The notes below the pieces were generated by a model. It ran no database searches, was not told where the DNA came from, and worked only from the letters and a program-made list of their open reading frames with translations. Made by a program: the position numbers and the translations under genes. A stretch of DNA of 60,000 bases from Cryptomeria japonica (taxonomy: Eukaryota > Streptophyta > Pinopsida > Cupressales > Cupressaceae), in the NCBI RefSeq assembly GCF_030272615.1, contig NC_081408.1, forward strand, positions 342,391,793-342,451,792, given 5' to 3'. Of this stretch, positions 46,488 through 57,291 are shown piece after piece. Positions within the stretch are counted from its first letter, which is position 1, and each line of letters opens with the position of its first letter.

Positions 46488-48066
46488 GTGTACTATATAG
46501 TGTAGCCATCTAACCTATACAAGGTGCAACCCAAACACCCTTAACAAGCATCATAGCCCCCTTTGGTCAACTTCCATCCACCTTGTGAGAAAATAACCTA
46601 CACACCCACATAACTCAATTTACTTACAGAAAGTAGGTTATGTGCCAAACCTGAGATATGAAGAACACCATTGATCCCCTTCACTCTGCCATCGGGAAAT
46701 CTGATTTTGACTCTTCCATGACCAACAATATTCAAATGAGAATCATCATCGAGATACCCTTCCCACCATCACATTCTTCATACTTCATGAACCAACCTCT
46801 ACATGAGTTCATGTGGAAAGATGCACCCAAATTTATCATCCACGCATCTTTCAATGCATGCATTGTCAAGGCTGTGAAAAAGGCTTCAGCGTCATCCTAA
46901 GAGGATTTATCGACCTCGGGGTGTAGACCACTTGGTCGAGTTGTTGAAAGACACAGACAATCAACGCAGGTTCAAACCTTGTCTGGTACCCAACCCGGTT
47001 AACTCGGCCACACCTAGGGTGGATCCCTTGCAGAGCTCCGCATGGCCTGGGATGATTAGTCTCACCTCGGCTCGCCCTACCTTGACCCCAACTTGGCAAA
47101 AAGTAAGACCAAGGTAAGGCATGTTGGGCGTTGGGTTGGTTTGTGAGGATACCTCCTGAGGGTATCAAAAAAAAAAGAGGATTTGTCTGAAACTAAATTG
47201 GAGGGATTTCGTTTCTTCTTCTTTTTCTCCTCCTTAGACCCTTTTGAGAAGTGACTGATTTTACCACAATTCCAACACTTTTCCTTGGACTTTCTAGAAG
47301 ACTTAAATCTCTCATAGGATTTGGATCTACCTCTTTCATCTTTTTTGTCCTTCTTCTTGCCTTTCTCTTTTGATCTTCAACAAACTACAAGAGCCTCCTT
47401 AGCTAACTCAAAAGATTTACTTTACATCTCTTTAGAAAGTAATGATGTTATCACCTCACCCGTCTTGAACTTGGTTGTTGTACTCTTGACAAGCATAACA
47501 AGGTGGTCTCATGAGTTTGGCAAAGAACACAATAGAAGCATGCAATGATTCTTCTCTTCGATCTTGTCACCAATGAAACCCAACTGAGAACTATCATATT
47601 AAAGGCATTCAAATGATCAATTATGGATCCTTCTTCCATCTTCAAAGAATGCATCTTCTTTCTCATGAATAGCTTGTTTTCCAAGGATTTAGCCTTATAA
47701 ACATCTTCAAGCTTCTTCCAAAGTTGTTTCATCTTTTCTTCATGGACATTTAATAGAAAAAAGTTTGCCAAACAAAGCCTTATGAGGACCTTAGCTTTGT
47801 GATCTATCGTATTTGAAACATCCTAGACCATGGTGTTAATTTTTGCTCTCTAGATATTGTAGCCCATAGATCTCAATTTATGAGCATATCCTCCATTTTC
47901 AACTTTCATAGTTTGAAGTTCCTACCATTAAACTTCTCCATCTCATCTTTTTTAGATATAGTTTCCATCTTCTTCCTACAACAAGATTTTGAAAACTACT
48001 CTCCAATAGCTCCAACTCATAATAAGATCAGTAAAACAAATCCACTAACCAATAACGGGACCAAAA
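46488..48066 (-). pseudogene. E1 gag and protease remnant
   Basis: The Gag part (48060-47190) includes MKQLWKKLEDVYKAKSLENK and KKMHSLKMEEGSIIDHLNAF, the UBN2-type capsid region of Copia elements. The knuckle reads CWNCGKISHFSKGS, with the last Cys replaced by Ser. After the SINE the protease site reads WMINLGASFHM where DSGAS is expected, so the catalytic Asp is lost, followed by GHGRVKIRFPDGRVKGINGVL and LAHNLLSVSKL. Broken by stops and frameshifts. Confidence 0.82.
46909..47174 (+). mobile_element. tRNA-type SINE
   Basis: A 266-bp unit flanked by the duplication AAGAGGATTT (46899-46908 and 47175-47184), with an A-run of about ten at its 3' end. Internal Pol III promoter motifs are a box-A-like TGGTCGAGTTG (about 46933) and a box-B-like GGTTCAAACC (46969-46978), 36 nt apart. 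It is clearly more GC-rich than its surroundings. It lies in the gag-protease part of E1, opposite to the element's orientation. It would depend on LINE enzymes for movement. Confidence 0.9.
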
Positions 48067-48068
48067 CT

Positions 48069-48086
48069 GGCCAAGATCTGATACCA
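48069..48086 (-). promoter_or_regulatory. Primer-binding site of E1
   Basis: On the minus strand TGGTATCAGATCTTGGCC, two bases inside the 5' LTR; the first ten bases match the initiator tRNA-Met complement. Confidence 0.85.
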
Positions 48087-48680
48087 AGTGAAAGGAAGAA
48101 AAGCGTAAAAAATGCTTCCAAACACTAACCTACTGTAGGAGATGTTGCAATTTTTTCCAACAAATCTTAACTATTACAATAAAAGAAACACATATAGAAA
48201 GAGAAACTAAACATACAAAAGAAACTTACACTTAGCACGCAGTATACATGTGAAAACCCTTTCGAGAGAAAAAACCCACACTCCAAAAGCACAATACTTT
48301 GTATTATTTGTAAACAAAAACAAAGCAGTTACTATACAAGGACAATACTAGGCTTCTTAAACAAGAGTATCCTACAATCAATCCTACATTTGAAATTGTT
48401 TTTGCAGCTCAACTTCACCTTCAAGAAAATTCTCGTAAACTTAACAAGTTAATCTCTCAAACACATTCAAGTTATAGAGAATTCAAGAAAGCGGGAAGCT
48501 TGTAGGATAACACAAAATAGACAGGCATTCAAAACAAGTAGCACATTTCCCAACCACTTGTTAGTATTCAAATGACACATGTACATCATTTTCTAGCCCT
48601 TCAAATATACTTCCAAACTTGGGTGCTCAAAATTTGCTATAATAAGGTATGATAGGTGTTCTTAAACACCTTACAAGTAT

Positions 48681-49623
48681 TGTGAATATTGAATTTGAAC
48701 CTATTTGTAAACCCTAATAAGCGAACCACTAACTTAGATCTACAAACAATCAATAGAGAATGCTACCATGCATGCAAATAACATAGAATAACAAATATAC
48801 CTTCACACACATTGTAGGCTTGTGAGTGTGGTTGTTTGATGAAGTAAGGCTATGATCCAAAGATAATGAAAGTTTGTCATGATGTATGGCTCTAGAATGA
48901 TTTAGGCATAATGTAGGTGCTCTAATGATTTTGCTTGATGTCCAAAATGGAAGGAATAACCCTCTTTTATAGAAGTCGCCATGAGAATGGAGAGTTTAGA
49001 TTAAGAGGTTAAATTATGGATGGTCGAGATCACATAGAGAATCAATAGGATTTAAGAGTAGGTAGAAATGAAAGGAGGAGATTGAGAGGTGGAAGAGTGG
49101 AGGATAAGAATGAATAGGATTAAGAGGTTATTTTGAAATGGAGGGATAAGATTAAATGATGGGTTGACTTTAAGATTCAATGAATGTGGACGTTGGAGAA
49201 AAACAAAGTGAATGAAGAGGAATTTGACACTTGTCACATGCCTACGAATTTTGATTATGATCCATGTGAACAAGTTGGAGGGTTGAGATTTAAAGTGGAA
49301 AAAGGTAAATGAATTAATTAAATAAATAAAAGTATTTATTTAATTAATAGAGGAAAGGGAACAAATTAAATAAATAAAAATATTTATTTAATCTAGGAAG
49401 GAGATGGAATTAAATAAATAATAAATATTTATTTAATTTAGAAAGAAAGGCTTAGTGAATTAATTAAATAAAAAAATATTTATTTAATTAATAGTGGAAG
49501 AGACTAATGAATTAATTAAACAAATAAAATTGTTTATTTATATAATAGAGGATATCATGGTAAAATAATTAAATAAATAATAAATATTTATCTAATTAAG
49601 TATAGATTTTTTAGGTGTCTACA
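48681..49623 (-). mobile_element. Solo gypsy-type LTR nested in the E1 5' LTR
   Basis: Read on the minus strand it begins TGTAGACACC, as the LTR of element F does, carries several AT palindromes (plus 49310-49600) and a TATA-like TTCTATAAAAG (about 48973-48983), and probably ends AATATTCACA. The left plus-strand edge is inferred from alignment with the other E1 LTR. Candidate flanks AGTAT (48676-48680) and GCTAT (49624-49628) match only at three of five positions, so the edge is uncertain by tens of bases. Confidence 0.78.
49310..49600. repeat. AT palindromes in the U3 of a solo LTR
   Basis: Six inverted repeats of the TTAATTAAATAAAT / ATTTATTTAATTAA kind, about 45-60 bp apart. Confidence 0.8.
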
Positions 49624-50069
49624 GCTATCATAAAATCTATCATAACTGACTATTAATAGTTGATTCTCTTACAACCTATCATAACTCAACTTGGGTGCCT
49701 ACTTTCTTTATGTAAAGGTGTCTCTTCACACTTATACATTCTATCATAAAGTTAGGTACTTAATTATGCATCATAACTTGGCGTAAGTCATTCTAGCTTC
49801 TTACAAATTTCCTAAAGTGTCAACACATGGCAAAATAACTATACCACAAAGTGGGATGCCTTCTTCCTCATGTTAGAACAAAAACATCCTTGTCACATCT
49901 CTTGTCATCTCCCAGCATGATGGCAAATCACCATGTCAAGCCACCCTAGAATACAAAATAGGACGTGCAAGAAAATACAACATATATGCATCAATTAAAT
50001 ATATTAAATTATAAATAAATCAATGCTAGGAAATACTAAGGTTGAGACACTTTAATTTCCAACACCACA

Positions 50070-50300
50070 AACTTAATTAGCTCCCATCATATGGATGTAT
50101 TATGTATCTTATAGACTCAAGTTCCTCGAATCAATCATTTGTGTTGCATGAAATTCTAACCAAAAATTTCATGGTATTTGAGGAGTCACATGTGCTACCC
50201 CTTGGCATTCTTTATAGCATGTAATTTTAGTTGATTCCATGTAGTGTACCACCAAATATTCAGTCATATAAATATCATTTCATGAAAAATGCAAGATTAA
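50070..50300. other. Flank between E1 and a gypsy remnant
   Basis: No clear coding signal. It may be the upstream part of the degenerate gypsy pol that becomes readable after 50300. Confidence 0.35.
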
Positions 50301-50990
50301 ATAAAGTATAAGAATTGTGACAAGTACAGGTCATTCAATCTAGTGGCATCCCATAATCTATGGTACTCCTTGTTCATAAAAAGGATGGTTCATGGATTTT
50401 ACCTATATATTTTTATTAAGTAAATAAAATCACAATCAATGATAAGTTTCCAATTCTAATGATTGATATGTTTCTAAATGCATTATATGGGGATCACTTC
50501 TTTTTTAAAGTAGATTTATTATTTACCTATCACTAGAATTTTCTATGAAAAGAGGATATTCCCAAGACTACCTTTGTAATTCATATACTACAAACTTTTG
50601 GTTGTCATTTGGCCTTATTAATGCCTAGATCTATATTCTGAGCTTGGTGAACTAGAATTTTTGACAATTTCGTAATAACATCTAGGTATTCTTTAATGAT
50701 ATTTTTGTTTGTAGAAGTGAAAAGAGCACCTTAATCACCTTGATCAAACCCTCCAATATTTCTACAAACTAGTCATGTGCAAATCATTCCATGTGTTTAT
50801 TTAGCCTAACCAAGATAGACTACCTTGGAGATATCAAGTATCAAGAAAATGAGCTAATATCAACTCAAAAAATGAAGATATATGTTGACTTTTCCCATAG
50901 CCAAAACTTTCAAATTATTTTAACTCTAGACAAATATCACCCCATTTTTTTTAACAAATATAGGAAAATATCATCCCATTGACTAATATA
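50301..50990 (+). pseudogene. Gypsy RT remnant
   Basis: Plus-strand text, with frame changes, follows the gypsy RT closely: LLVHKKDGSWILPIY (about 50365-50405), NKITINDKFPILMIDMFLNAL, DHFFFKVDLL, KEDIPKTTFVIH, then after a gap SLMIFLFVEVKRAP (FxDDILVYS position) and FSLTKIDYLGDIKYQE (about 50795-50845). The metal-binding YVDD or FFDD region is not intact. No LTR or other domain is linked to it; E1 inserted just upstream. Confidence 0.75.
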
Positions 50991-51229
50991 TTAAATTAAA
51001 ATGTATTTCTATGGTTGGAAGTAGTGTAAAAGGTTTTTTATTTTTTGTAGCATGCTATTGGCACAATTCTTGTACTTTTTTATAAGAGATTCCTAAACTC
51101 TTTACCATCAAAAGTGATTATTTAATTAATGGCATTGGAATAGGTTACTACAAGAAGGGTGAACATTGTTATTTACCATTTGTGAGGCAAAATCTTTTCA
51201 AATTAACATTTGAGATGTTTTTTATTAAA
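50991..51229. other. No gene seen
   Basis: AT-rich sequence after the RT remnant. Confidence 0.4.
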
Positions 51230-51840
51230 AAAGTAGTAAAACAAGGGTGTTGACTCTATACAAAGACAAACGAAGATGCCAAAAGCAACTAGTCAAGAAT
51301 AGGCCAATGACAGCAAAGGCCCAAACAAACCACTTACAGCAAGCTAGCAGAATAGCTAGTAACCCATATCAAGGGTGGGGAGAAAAATGACCACAACTCA
51401 CGGAAGAGTTTGGGAGGAGGAAGAACGATCTCTCCTACATCAACAAACGACAATGTCAGGAATATTGTCATTTGGAACACCATCACAAGGGGGGTCAAGA
51501 GAGGGAATCCCCATAGTGAGATTGTCGACATAAGAAGTAAAATGTTGACAAGGTGAAATGTTAGCCACCAAAGGCTAGAGAAAACCAGAAGCAGCAAGAA
51601 GAGAAGGGTCCACGGGGATAGAGGAAGTCATGCCAATAGCAAGAGGTAGAGACATATCAACAAGGTCCGAGGAGGATAGACCAACAATAGGAGGCAAAAC
51701 ATCATCATGGGAGTAACCATCAGTAGCCTATGAAGAGAAGTCAAAGGAAGAATCAGAAGCCAAGACAATCTGGTGATCATCAATAGCATCCTTCCACCAA
51801 GTGGTAATGCCCATATGACGTTCTGCCTCAATTTTTAAAA
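51230..51840 (-). pseudogene. Possible LINE tail or coding remnant
   Basis: On the minus strand one frame (51840-51250) stays mostly open and reads ITTWWKDAIDDHQIVLASDS, SHDDVLPPIVGLSSSDLV and later VVIFLPTLDMGY, then passes into a T-rich tail ending TTTTTTAATAAAAAAC near 51220. This resembles the transition from coding sequence to a plant LINE 3' end. No RT or RNase H motif is present and no target duplication was found. Confidence 0.3.
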
Positions 51841-53320
51841 TTTTCATTTTTTCTTCCTCAAGCCCAAAATCTGAGTTCATATGTTACTCTCCACTATGAC
51901 ACACTCACTTATCACTGGCAAGCCTTGTTTATAGTTGGGATTTTGTAGAACCTTTTTACCTAGTCGACAGGATAACCTGTCCTCAAGCCTTTCCTTTGGA
52001 TTTGCAAATTCAAGAAATCCCCGACCAGTCGACCCTTCTTAGAAAATTGTCAGTCTTCTAGATGTATGAATTCTTATAGGTAGTCAATCATGAAATCTTG
52101 GAACCTATGTATTATTTGCTAGCCTAGTTCGGCAATTCAATATTTTGTCGACCACCCAACTCAAACCGTTTCCAACTCTCGAGACACTATCTTTTCGTGA
52201 TGTTAGTCAGTTCAATTCATTAATTACCAATAGGTGATAAAAGACATGAGAAGCAAGTTAGCACAATTTTCAAGAGAAGTTATAGTACTTTAAGTCCCAA
52301 ATTTAAATGTATTTGATGTTTTAATCCTTGAAATTGATCGTCATCTTTTTACCTTCTTTTTCATCCTGAGCAAGCAACAACAAGAGCTCTAAGTTTTCCC
52401 CATCATGAATGAGGTTGAAGAGAAACAAAGAGACGGGTTAGAATCAATTTATCCCATTTCTTTACCCTCACCTCTTTAGGGTGTCCCTCTCAAATAGGTT
52501 ACTTGAAGGCCTTGAATGTTCCTCACCTGGCCCTATGCAATGTAGGAATTCACTTGCTAAATTCCAATATTGTAGAATTCTTCAAGTTGATTTATTATTA
52601 TGCTCAAAATTTTGGTCATTTAGATATCACCAAGAGTAGAATATGATCGTGATGATATGAAGAATGTGAATGAGGAAGACACATGTTCCTTCTCGAATAT
52701 TTGGAGAAGAATGTGGCATGGCTCTGCAAGAGTCATTTTTCTTGAAGTTTTGTCTAACTATCTTTGTAACAACTACTGTCACAACCCTCCTTTATCTCCT
52801 TTGGATTTAAATACAAACTCTATTATATTTCTTTTGGATAAACTATTGAATGCATATTATAAAGGAACAAAAATAATAAAACACACACACACATGGAAAA
52901 TTTTTATTTTTTTTCTTAATTGTTTATTTAAATTTCCTCACCCAAATTATGGCACATGTTGTAGGAAAAATAAGAAGCTTCTAGAGGCTTCTCCACCACC
53001 TTGCATGTAACTCCTCCTACTAAGTCTAATCAATTTGCATGAAGGCCAAATTGGGAGAGAATCTCTTTTTTTAATTAAAAATTTAAGTAGTGGAATTTGG
53101 GGATTTTTCTTATAAAAGATATACAAGTTTTCAAAAAAGGGAGTTGGTTATTCCATAAAGAAATTCTTCAAAGTAAATTTTTCTTTTGTAGTCATATTTC
53201 ATTTTTCAGCTAAGATTTTGCTTTGGAGGACTTCTTCAAGTTTGAAGGATCAAGGGAGATTCATAGGGGATTCTACACCATTTTCAAGCATCCAGGTTCT
53301 CATGCATCTCATCCTTGCTA
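51841..53320. other. No recognisable gene
   Basis: AT-rich DNA with short ORFs only (for example 52657-53010, plus) and a short AC microsatellite near 52882. Nothing supports a function. Confidence 0.45.
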
Positions 53321-53329
53321 CAAAATAGA

Positions 53330-53590
53330 TTAGATTAATTTGTTTAAGAAATTAGATCCATTAGTTTCAAATTTTTGATAAGAAATAGATTAACTTGTTA
53401 AGAAATTAGAATCATTTGTTTCAAATTTTTTTTTATAAGAATTAGATTCATTTGTTTCATTTAGATCCATTAGTTTCATAAGAATTAGATTCATTTGTTT
53501 AAGAAGTTAGATCCATATTTTTCAAATTCTTGATAGGAATTAGATTAAATTGTTTAAAATTTCTTATTAAGTTTTAAATCGATTCTTGTT
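53330..53590. repeat. Degenerate tandem repeats
   Basis: Repeated variants of AGAAATTAGATCCATTAGTTTCA and TTTTTGATAAGAATTAGATT at roughly 50-60-bp intervals. Confidence 0.65.
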
Positions 53591-53826
53591 GAAGAACTAG
53601 ATTAGAACCATCTTTTTTTTCCTTTCTCTAGAATCATCTCTCTGGTTATTGATTAGAAATCTGAATCTCATCATTTAAAGAGATTTCACTGTGATTATTT
53701 CCTCTGTATCTAGTTATATAAATTCTCTGTAGAAAAAAAAATTAGTTGAAAGTAAGGATAGATTTCACTGCGATTATTCTAAATTTCTCCCTATAATATT
53801 TAAATATGTATGATTATTCTTTTTAT

Positions 53827-54088
53827 CTCTGTGAATAACTCTATGTGAAGAAGCAAAATATAAGTTTATCTCTGTAAGTTTTAGATTGAAAATCAGATTA
53901 AAAACACACCTTATGAGCTTGCATTTACCAGCATAATCATCTATCTTTCATGACTGGAAACGATTTTTTTCTCTGGACTGTTTATCTCAGAGAATAAACC
54001 TCTATGAGGAAGCAACATATAAGTTTATCTCTGTAAATTTTATGAGCTTGCATTTCCCACCCTAATCATCTATCCTTCATCTTCCTGG
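53827..54088. repeat. Direct repeat of about 110 bp
   Basis: Two related blocks, 53827-53956 and 53985-54088, share AAGTTTATCTCTGTAA and TTATGAGCTTGCATTT, ending in ATAATCATCTATC-like or CTAATCATCTATC-like text. A (TA)n tract follows at about 54232-54246. Confidence 0.7.
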
Positions 54089-54322
54089 ATTGTTTATCTA
54101 TGTGAATAACTTTCTGGATTATTCACCCTGTGAATGAATCCTTATTGTTTACTTTAGTATTTTTATCCTTTTAATCCAAAATCTACTTTCTGTACCCATT
54201 TAAATTAAACTGTAAATTAGAATTTAAATAAATATATATATATATAGTGATTATTCCAATGTTAACATATTATATTAACGCCACATTATCATTATAGCTG
54301 TAGACACTCAAAATTGTCATGT

Positions 54323-54557
54323 TTAATTAAATAAATATTTTATTTATTTAATTATCTAAGCCTAATTCTTCTATTAATTAAATAAATTTTTATTTATTTA
54401 ATTAATTCATTTATCCTCTTCTAGCCTTATTTCTAATTTAAATAAATACATTTATTTATTTAAATTACCCCTTTCCTAAATTAAATAAATATTTTATTTA
54501 TTTAATTGTCCTACTTCTTCTATTAATTAAATAAATCTTTATTTATTTAATTAATTC
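54323..54557. repeat. Five AT palindromes in the U3 of element F
   Basis: Inverted repeats centred near 54338, 54390, 54451, 54493 and 54540, built from TAATTAAATAAAT and its complement, each able to form a hairpin of 12-16 bp. Confidence 0.88.
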
Positions 54558-54707
54558 ATTATCTTTTTCTACACATGACACATGTCATTCATCTCTTAAT
54601 TCATACACTACCTACCCCTTTCATTTATTTCTTTTACCTACCCTCTAATCCTAGCCGACCTCTCTTTTTACACCTCTCAATCTTAACCCTCCATTTCCTA
54701 TTGTGTC

Positions 54708-54719
54708 TTCTATTTAAGG
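54708..54719 (+). promoter_or_regulatory. Putative TATA box of element F
   Basis: TTCTATTTAAGG about 410 bp into the LTR, at the place expected for the U3 promoter. The related solo LTR has TTCTATAAAAG at the matching position. Confidence 0.5.
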
Positions 54720-55079
54720 AGATGCTTTCTTCATTGTCAAACCCTAATGACACATCCTAATGATCTTTCATGCAACTTGGCTACACTACAATTCCACTTG
54801 CAACCACATTCCGTTCTTTATTGAGCTCTTGTGCATACAAAAATCTGAGAGCAAGCATATCAAACAAGATCAATGGAGATAGGAAGAATGGAGATCAAAA
54901 CCCTATTGGACATGTGATGGTATAATCTTTATGATTTTGAGTTATTTTGCATTGTCTTAGGTTATCTTCATATGTTATGGTGGATCTTTGTTCATTGTTA
55001 GGCTAGGGTTTGGTGGTTGAATCCATTTTAGTCTTTCAATATTGTTGTTATTTGTTATCCATTTTCACCATATACATTT

Positions 55080-55097
55080 TGGCACGCCCGGTGGGAC
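55080..55097 (+). promoter_or_regulatory. Primer-binding site of element F
   Basis: TGGCACGCCCGGTGGGAC, three bases after the LTR. It begins TGG as required to pair with a tRNA CCA end. I cannot name the tRNA with confidence. Confidence 0.75.
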
Positions 55098-55188
55098 TCT
55101 TGTCCCTTTGCATTTAACATTTTTGTTGCAGATTTTGCATTTTTGAAGTTGCAGATCGGACGATTTCGATGACATTTTAGGTTTTTTC

Positions 55189-55445
55189 CGCGTCTGCGAG
55201 TGTTCGGATCGCGTTTTTGTGTTTCAGAAGCGTCTGTGATATCGTTAATCGCGCCTGTGTTTTTGCCAGATTTTTATTTTTGCAGGTTTCTGGAATCGCG
55301 TCTGAGAATTTTAACCGCGTCTGTGCCGGATCTCATCGCGTCTACGTTCTTGAGTCGCGTCTGTGACCTTTAATCGTGTCTGTGAACTACAGAACCGCGT
55401 CTGTGTAGTTCAGACGCGTCTGTGTCTGGTATAAAGGCGTCTGTG
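55189..55445 (+). repeat. CGCGTCTGTG array 1 (12 copies, 20-bp period)
   Basis: Copies or close variants start at 55189, 55210, 55229, 55250, 55297, 55316, 55337, 55356, 55375, 55396, 55415 and 55436. Spacings alternate between about 19 and 21 bp, with one gap of 47. The DNA between the words is not conserved. Confidence 0.92.
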
Positions 55446-56652
55446 CTTTCTGTTTTGCAAATTTTTCAAGTTTCTTTGATTCGGGTTTTCGGATTTTGTA
55501 CTTAGGGTTTCAGATCTGGTTTATTTTCGGCTAACCTTTGCAGATCTAGCTAACCTGGTTTGTGCAGCTTGCTTTGGAGGCAAAAACATTTTTGTTGAAG
55601 GCCCCTTTTCACAAAGTCTTTTTGGGTTTTCTAAAATTTACCTAACTTGTGTGCTTGCAGGAAGGGGTTATCATTTGAAACAATCCAAACTACTAACAAT
55701 TTTGTTGCAGGGCCTTAGGGTTTTGTAATTTTTATTGTGTGCCTTGTTTTCATAGCTTAGCAAACACTTCAATTGGTGCACTAAAATTGAATCATTGTCT
55801 TTTGTGTCTTGAGCAATAGGCTCTTTTTGTTTAATCTTTAGAGGGCCTGTCTTCCCGTGTGGTCATTAGGACTACTAGTGAGAAGAGAACGACCCAAGTG
55901 GTAGCGAGGAAAACCCACCTCATCCAAACCACTATAATCAAATGTATTCATGGTGAAAACTATGGATAACGTGTGCTGATTAGTTCATACCGACACTATG
56001 TCTCCCCATAAACCCGTTTGATCAAATTTATTTGATCATTTGTAGGGCGTAACCCCTACCGGCTGGGAGCCTTCTGTATTTACAGAGCTGAAAGTGCCGC
56101 ATGTATGGCCACACGAGCAGATGCCCTTACTAGCACCTCTTTGTTTTAGATTCCCAAATCCTTCTAGTTGTTGAGGCAGGAGGTCGGACCTCTGGTAGCG
56201 GCCCACACACATACGGTTCTTAGTAGAGATACAAAGTTCGCCATGGGGAGTTTTCATGGGGACTGATGCTTGGCTGACCCGAGAAGTGAGTGCCGAGGGT
56301 GGAGCCAGTGAGGTCAAGCATCTAAGTATCCGCTCTGAATAGCGTAGCCTCGGGGGTAAAACCCTATGTGGGATCAACAACTATTGTCTTGGCCAGCCCT
56401 AAGATTTGTGCTTGTCTTATGCTAAACACTCAAACATTCAAGACAAAACAGCAAAACATTGTGTCTTTTGTGTCTTCAAGTGTATGCAAAAACTTTTTAC
56501 ATCAAACAACACACTTTTTGGAGTCTAAACAGTCTGCAAACATTGAGTCATCAACACTATGTCCTCTTGTCACGAAAAACAGTCGAAAAATCAGATTTGG
56601 TCACAACAAAACAACTTCACAGATAGAAAAGATCGCACTAAGGTTACAGAAA
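55446..56652 (+). other. Untranslated leader of element F
   Basis: No ORF is supported. The stretch 55850-56400 is less AT-rich than the rest, with short inverted segments such as TTGATCAAATTTATTTGATCA near 56018-56038, and looks structured. It separates the two CGCGTCTGTG arrays. Confidence 0.6.
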
Positions 56653-56802
56653 CGCGTCTGTGTCTGTTCGAACCGCGTCTGTGTCGGATAAACGCGTCTG
56701 TGAAGTACAGAATAGCGTCTGTGTTTTTGTCCGCGTCTGTGTCAAATAGAGTAGCGTCTGTGTCTTAAAACCGCGTCTGTGAAGTATACAGAGGCGTCTG
56801 TG
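56653..56802 (+). repeat. CGCGTCTGTG array 2 (8 copies, 20-bp period)
   Basis: Copies start at 56653, 56674, 56693, 56714, 56732, 56753, 56772 and 56793, with spacings 21, 19, 21, 18, 21, 19 and 21. All keep GCGTCTGTG; the base before it varies. Confidence 0.94.
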
Positions 56803-57291
56803 TCAGGATTTGAAAATTTTAACAATCAAGCAAACAAAGAAAATCAGTTTCGGCATACTTGAGCTTCCTAGGTTGTCTCTTCAGGTTTAATCTAGCATTC
56901 AGCCTGTTCTAAGGTCTTACATAGTCCATCATTGCTTCATACCTCATTTTACATTCATACTTGTCTAAACTTGAGTCAAAAGGTCACTTGCTTGTCCTCA
57001 TCATACTTTGTCAACACACTACATACAACTACACTTGGCTCAGTGGTCCCTCATCAAGGTTTCTTACCTTTGGGTCTCATTTGGTCTTACTTAGAGTCAA
57101 GGTCAGCTTACCTCATCAAGAGAAACTATCCTCTCTTTGGAAGTCACACCTACTCTACTTACATACTTGGTCTTACACTTTGGACATTGCAAGTACACCT
57201 TAAGATTCATTTACACTTCATACAACTCTTGGTCTTCCATACCTTTTCCATTTTCATCTAGTCTCTCACATATTGGTCTAACACCTAGTTC
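56803..57291 (+). other. Leader of element F before gag
   Basis: C/T-rich noncoding sequence with several short plus-strand ORFs but no recognised domain. Ends at the gag ATG. Confidence 0.5.

Larger units (their letters stand above)
21527..50064 (-). mobile_element. E1: Copia element expanded to 28.5 kb by insertions
   Basis: The left LTR (21527-about 22566) and right LTR (48089-50064) align along their length once a nested solo LTR is removed. Both ends are flanked by the perfect duplication CCACA (21522-21526 and 50065-50069). The primer-binding site complement lies at 48069-48086. Minus-strand coding remnants follow in Copia order from right to left: gag, protease, integrase, then RT and RNase H at the far left. 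Element D (with C1 and B inside it) interrupts integrase and RT; a PPR-containing block and a SINE interrupt the gag to integrase part. The protein remnants have many stops. Confidence 0.92.
48089..50064 (-). repeat. 5' LTR of E1, with nested solo LTR
   Basis: Starts TGAAAGGAAGAAAAGCG and ends TTTCCAACA. Excluding 48681-49623 it is about 1 kb, like the left LTR. Confidence 0.9.
54299..55076 (+). repeat. 5' LTR of element F
   Basis: From TGTAGACACTC to CACCATATACA (778 bp). U3 starts with AT palindromes; a TATA-like TTCTATTTAAGG lies near 54708. The TGTAGACAC terminus is shared with the solo LTR at 48681-49623. Confidence 0.88.

Noticed and set aside
46866-47168. Minus-strand ORF of 100 codons
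   Set aside because: It is the reverse of the SINE, which is noncoding.
48650-49623. Solo LTR with left edge at 48650 (TGATAGGTG)
   Set aside because: The DNA up to about 48665 still aligns with the other E1 LTR, so the edge must lie further right; 48681 fits better.
56036-56380. Minus-strand ORF of 114 codons in the leader of element F
   Set aside because: No domain, opposite to the element and in its untranslated leader.
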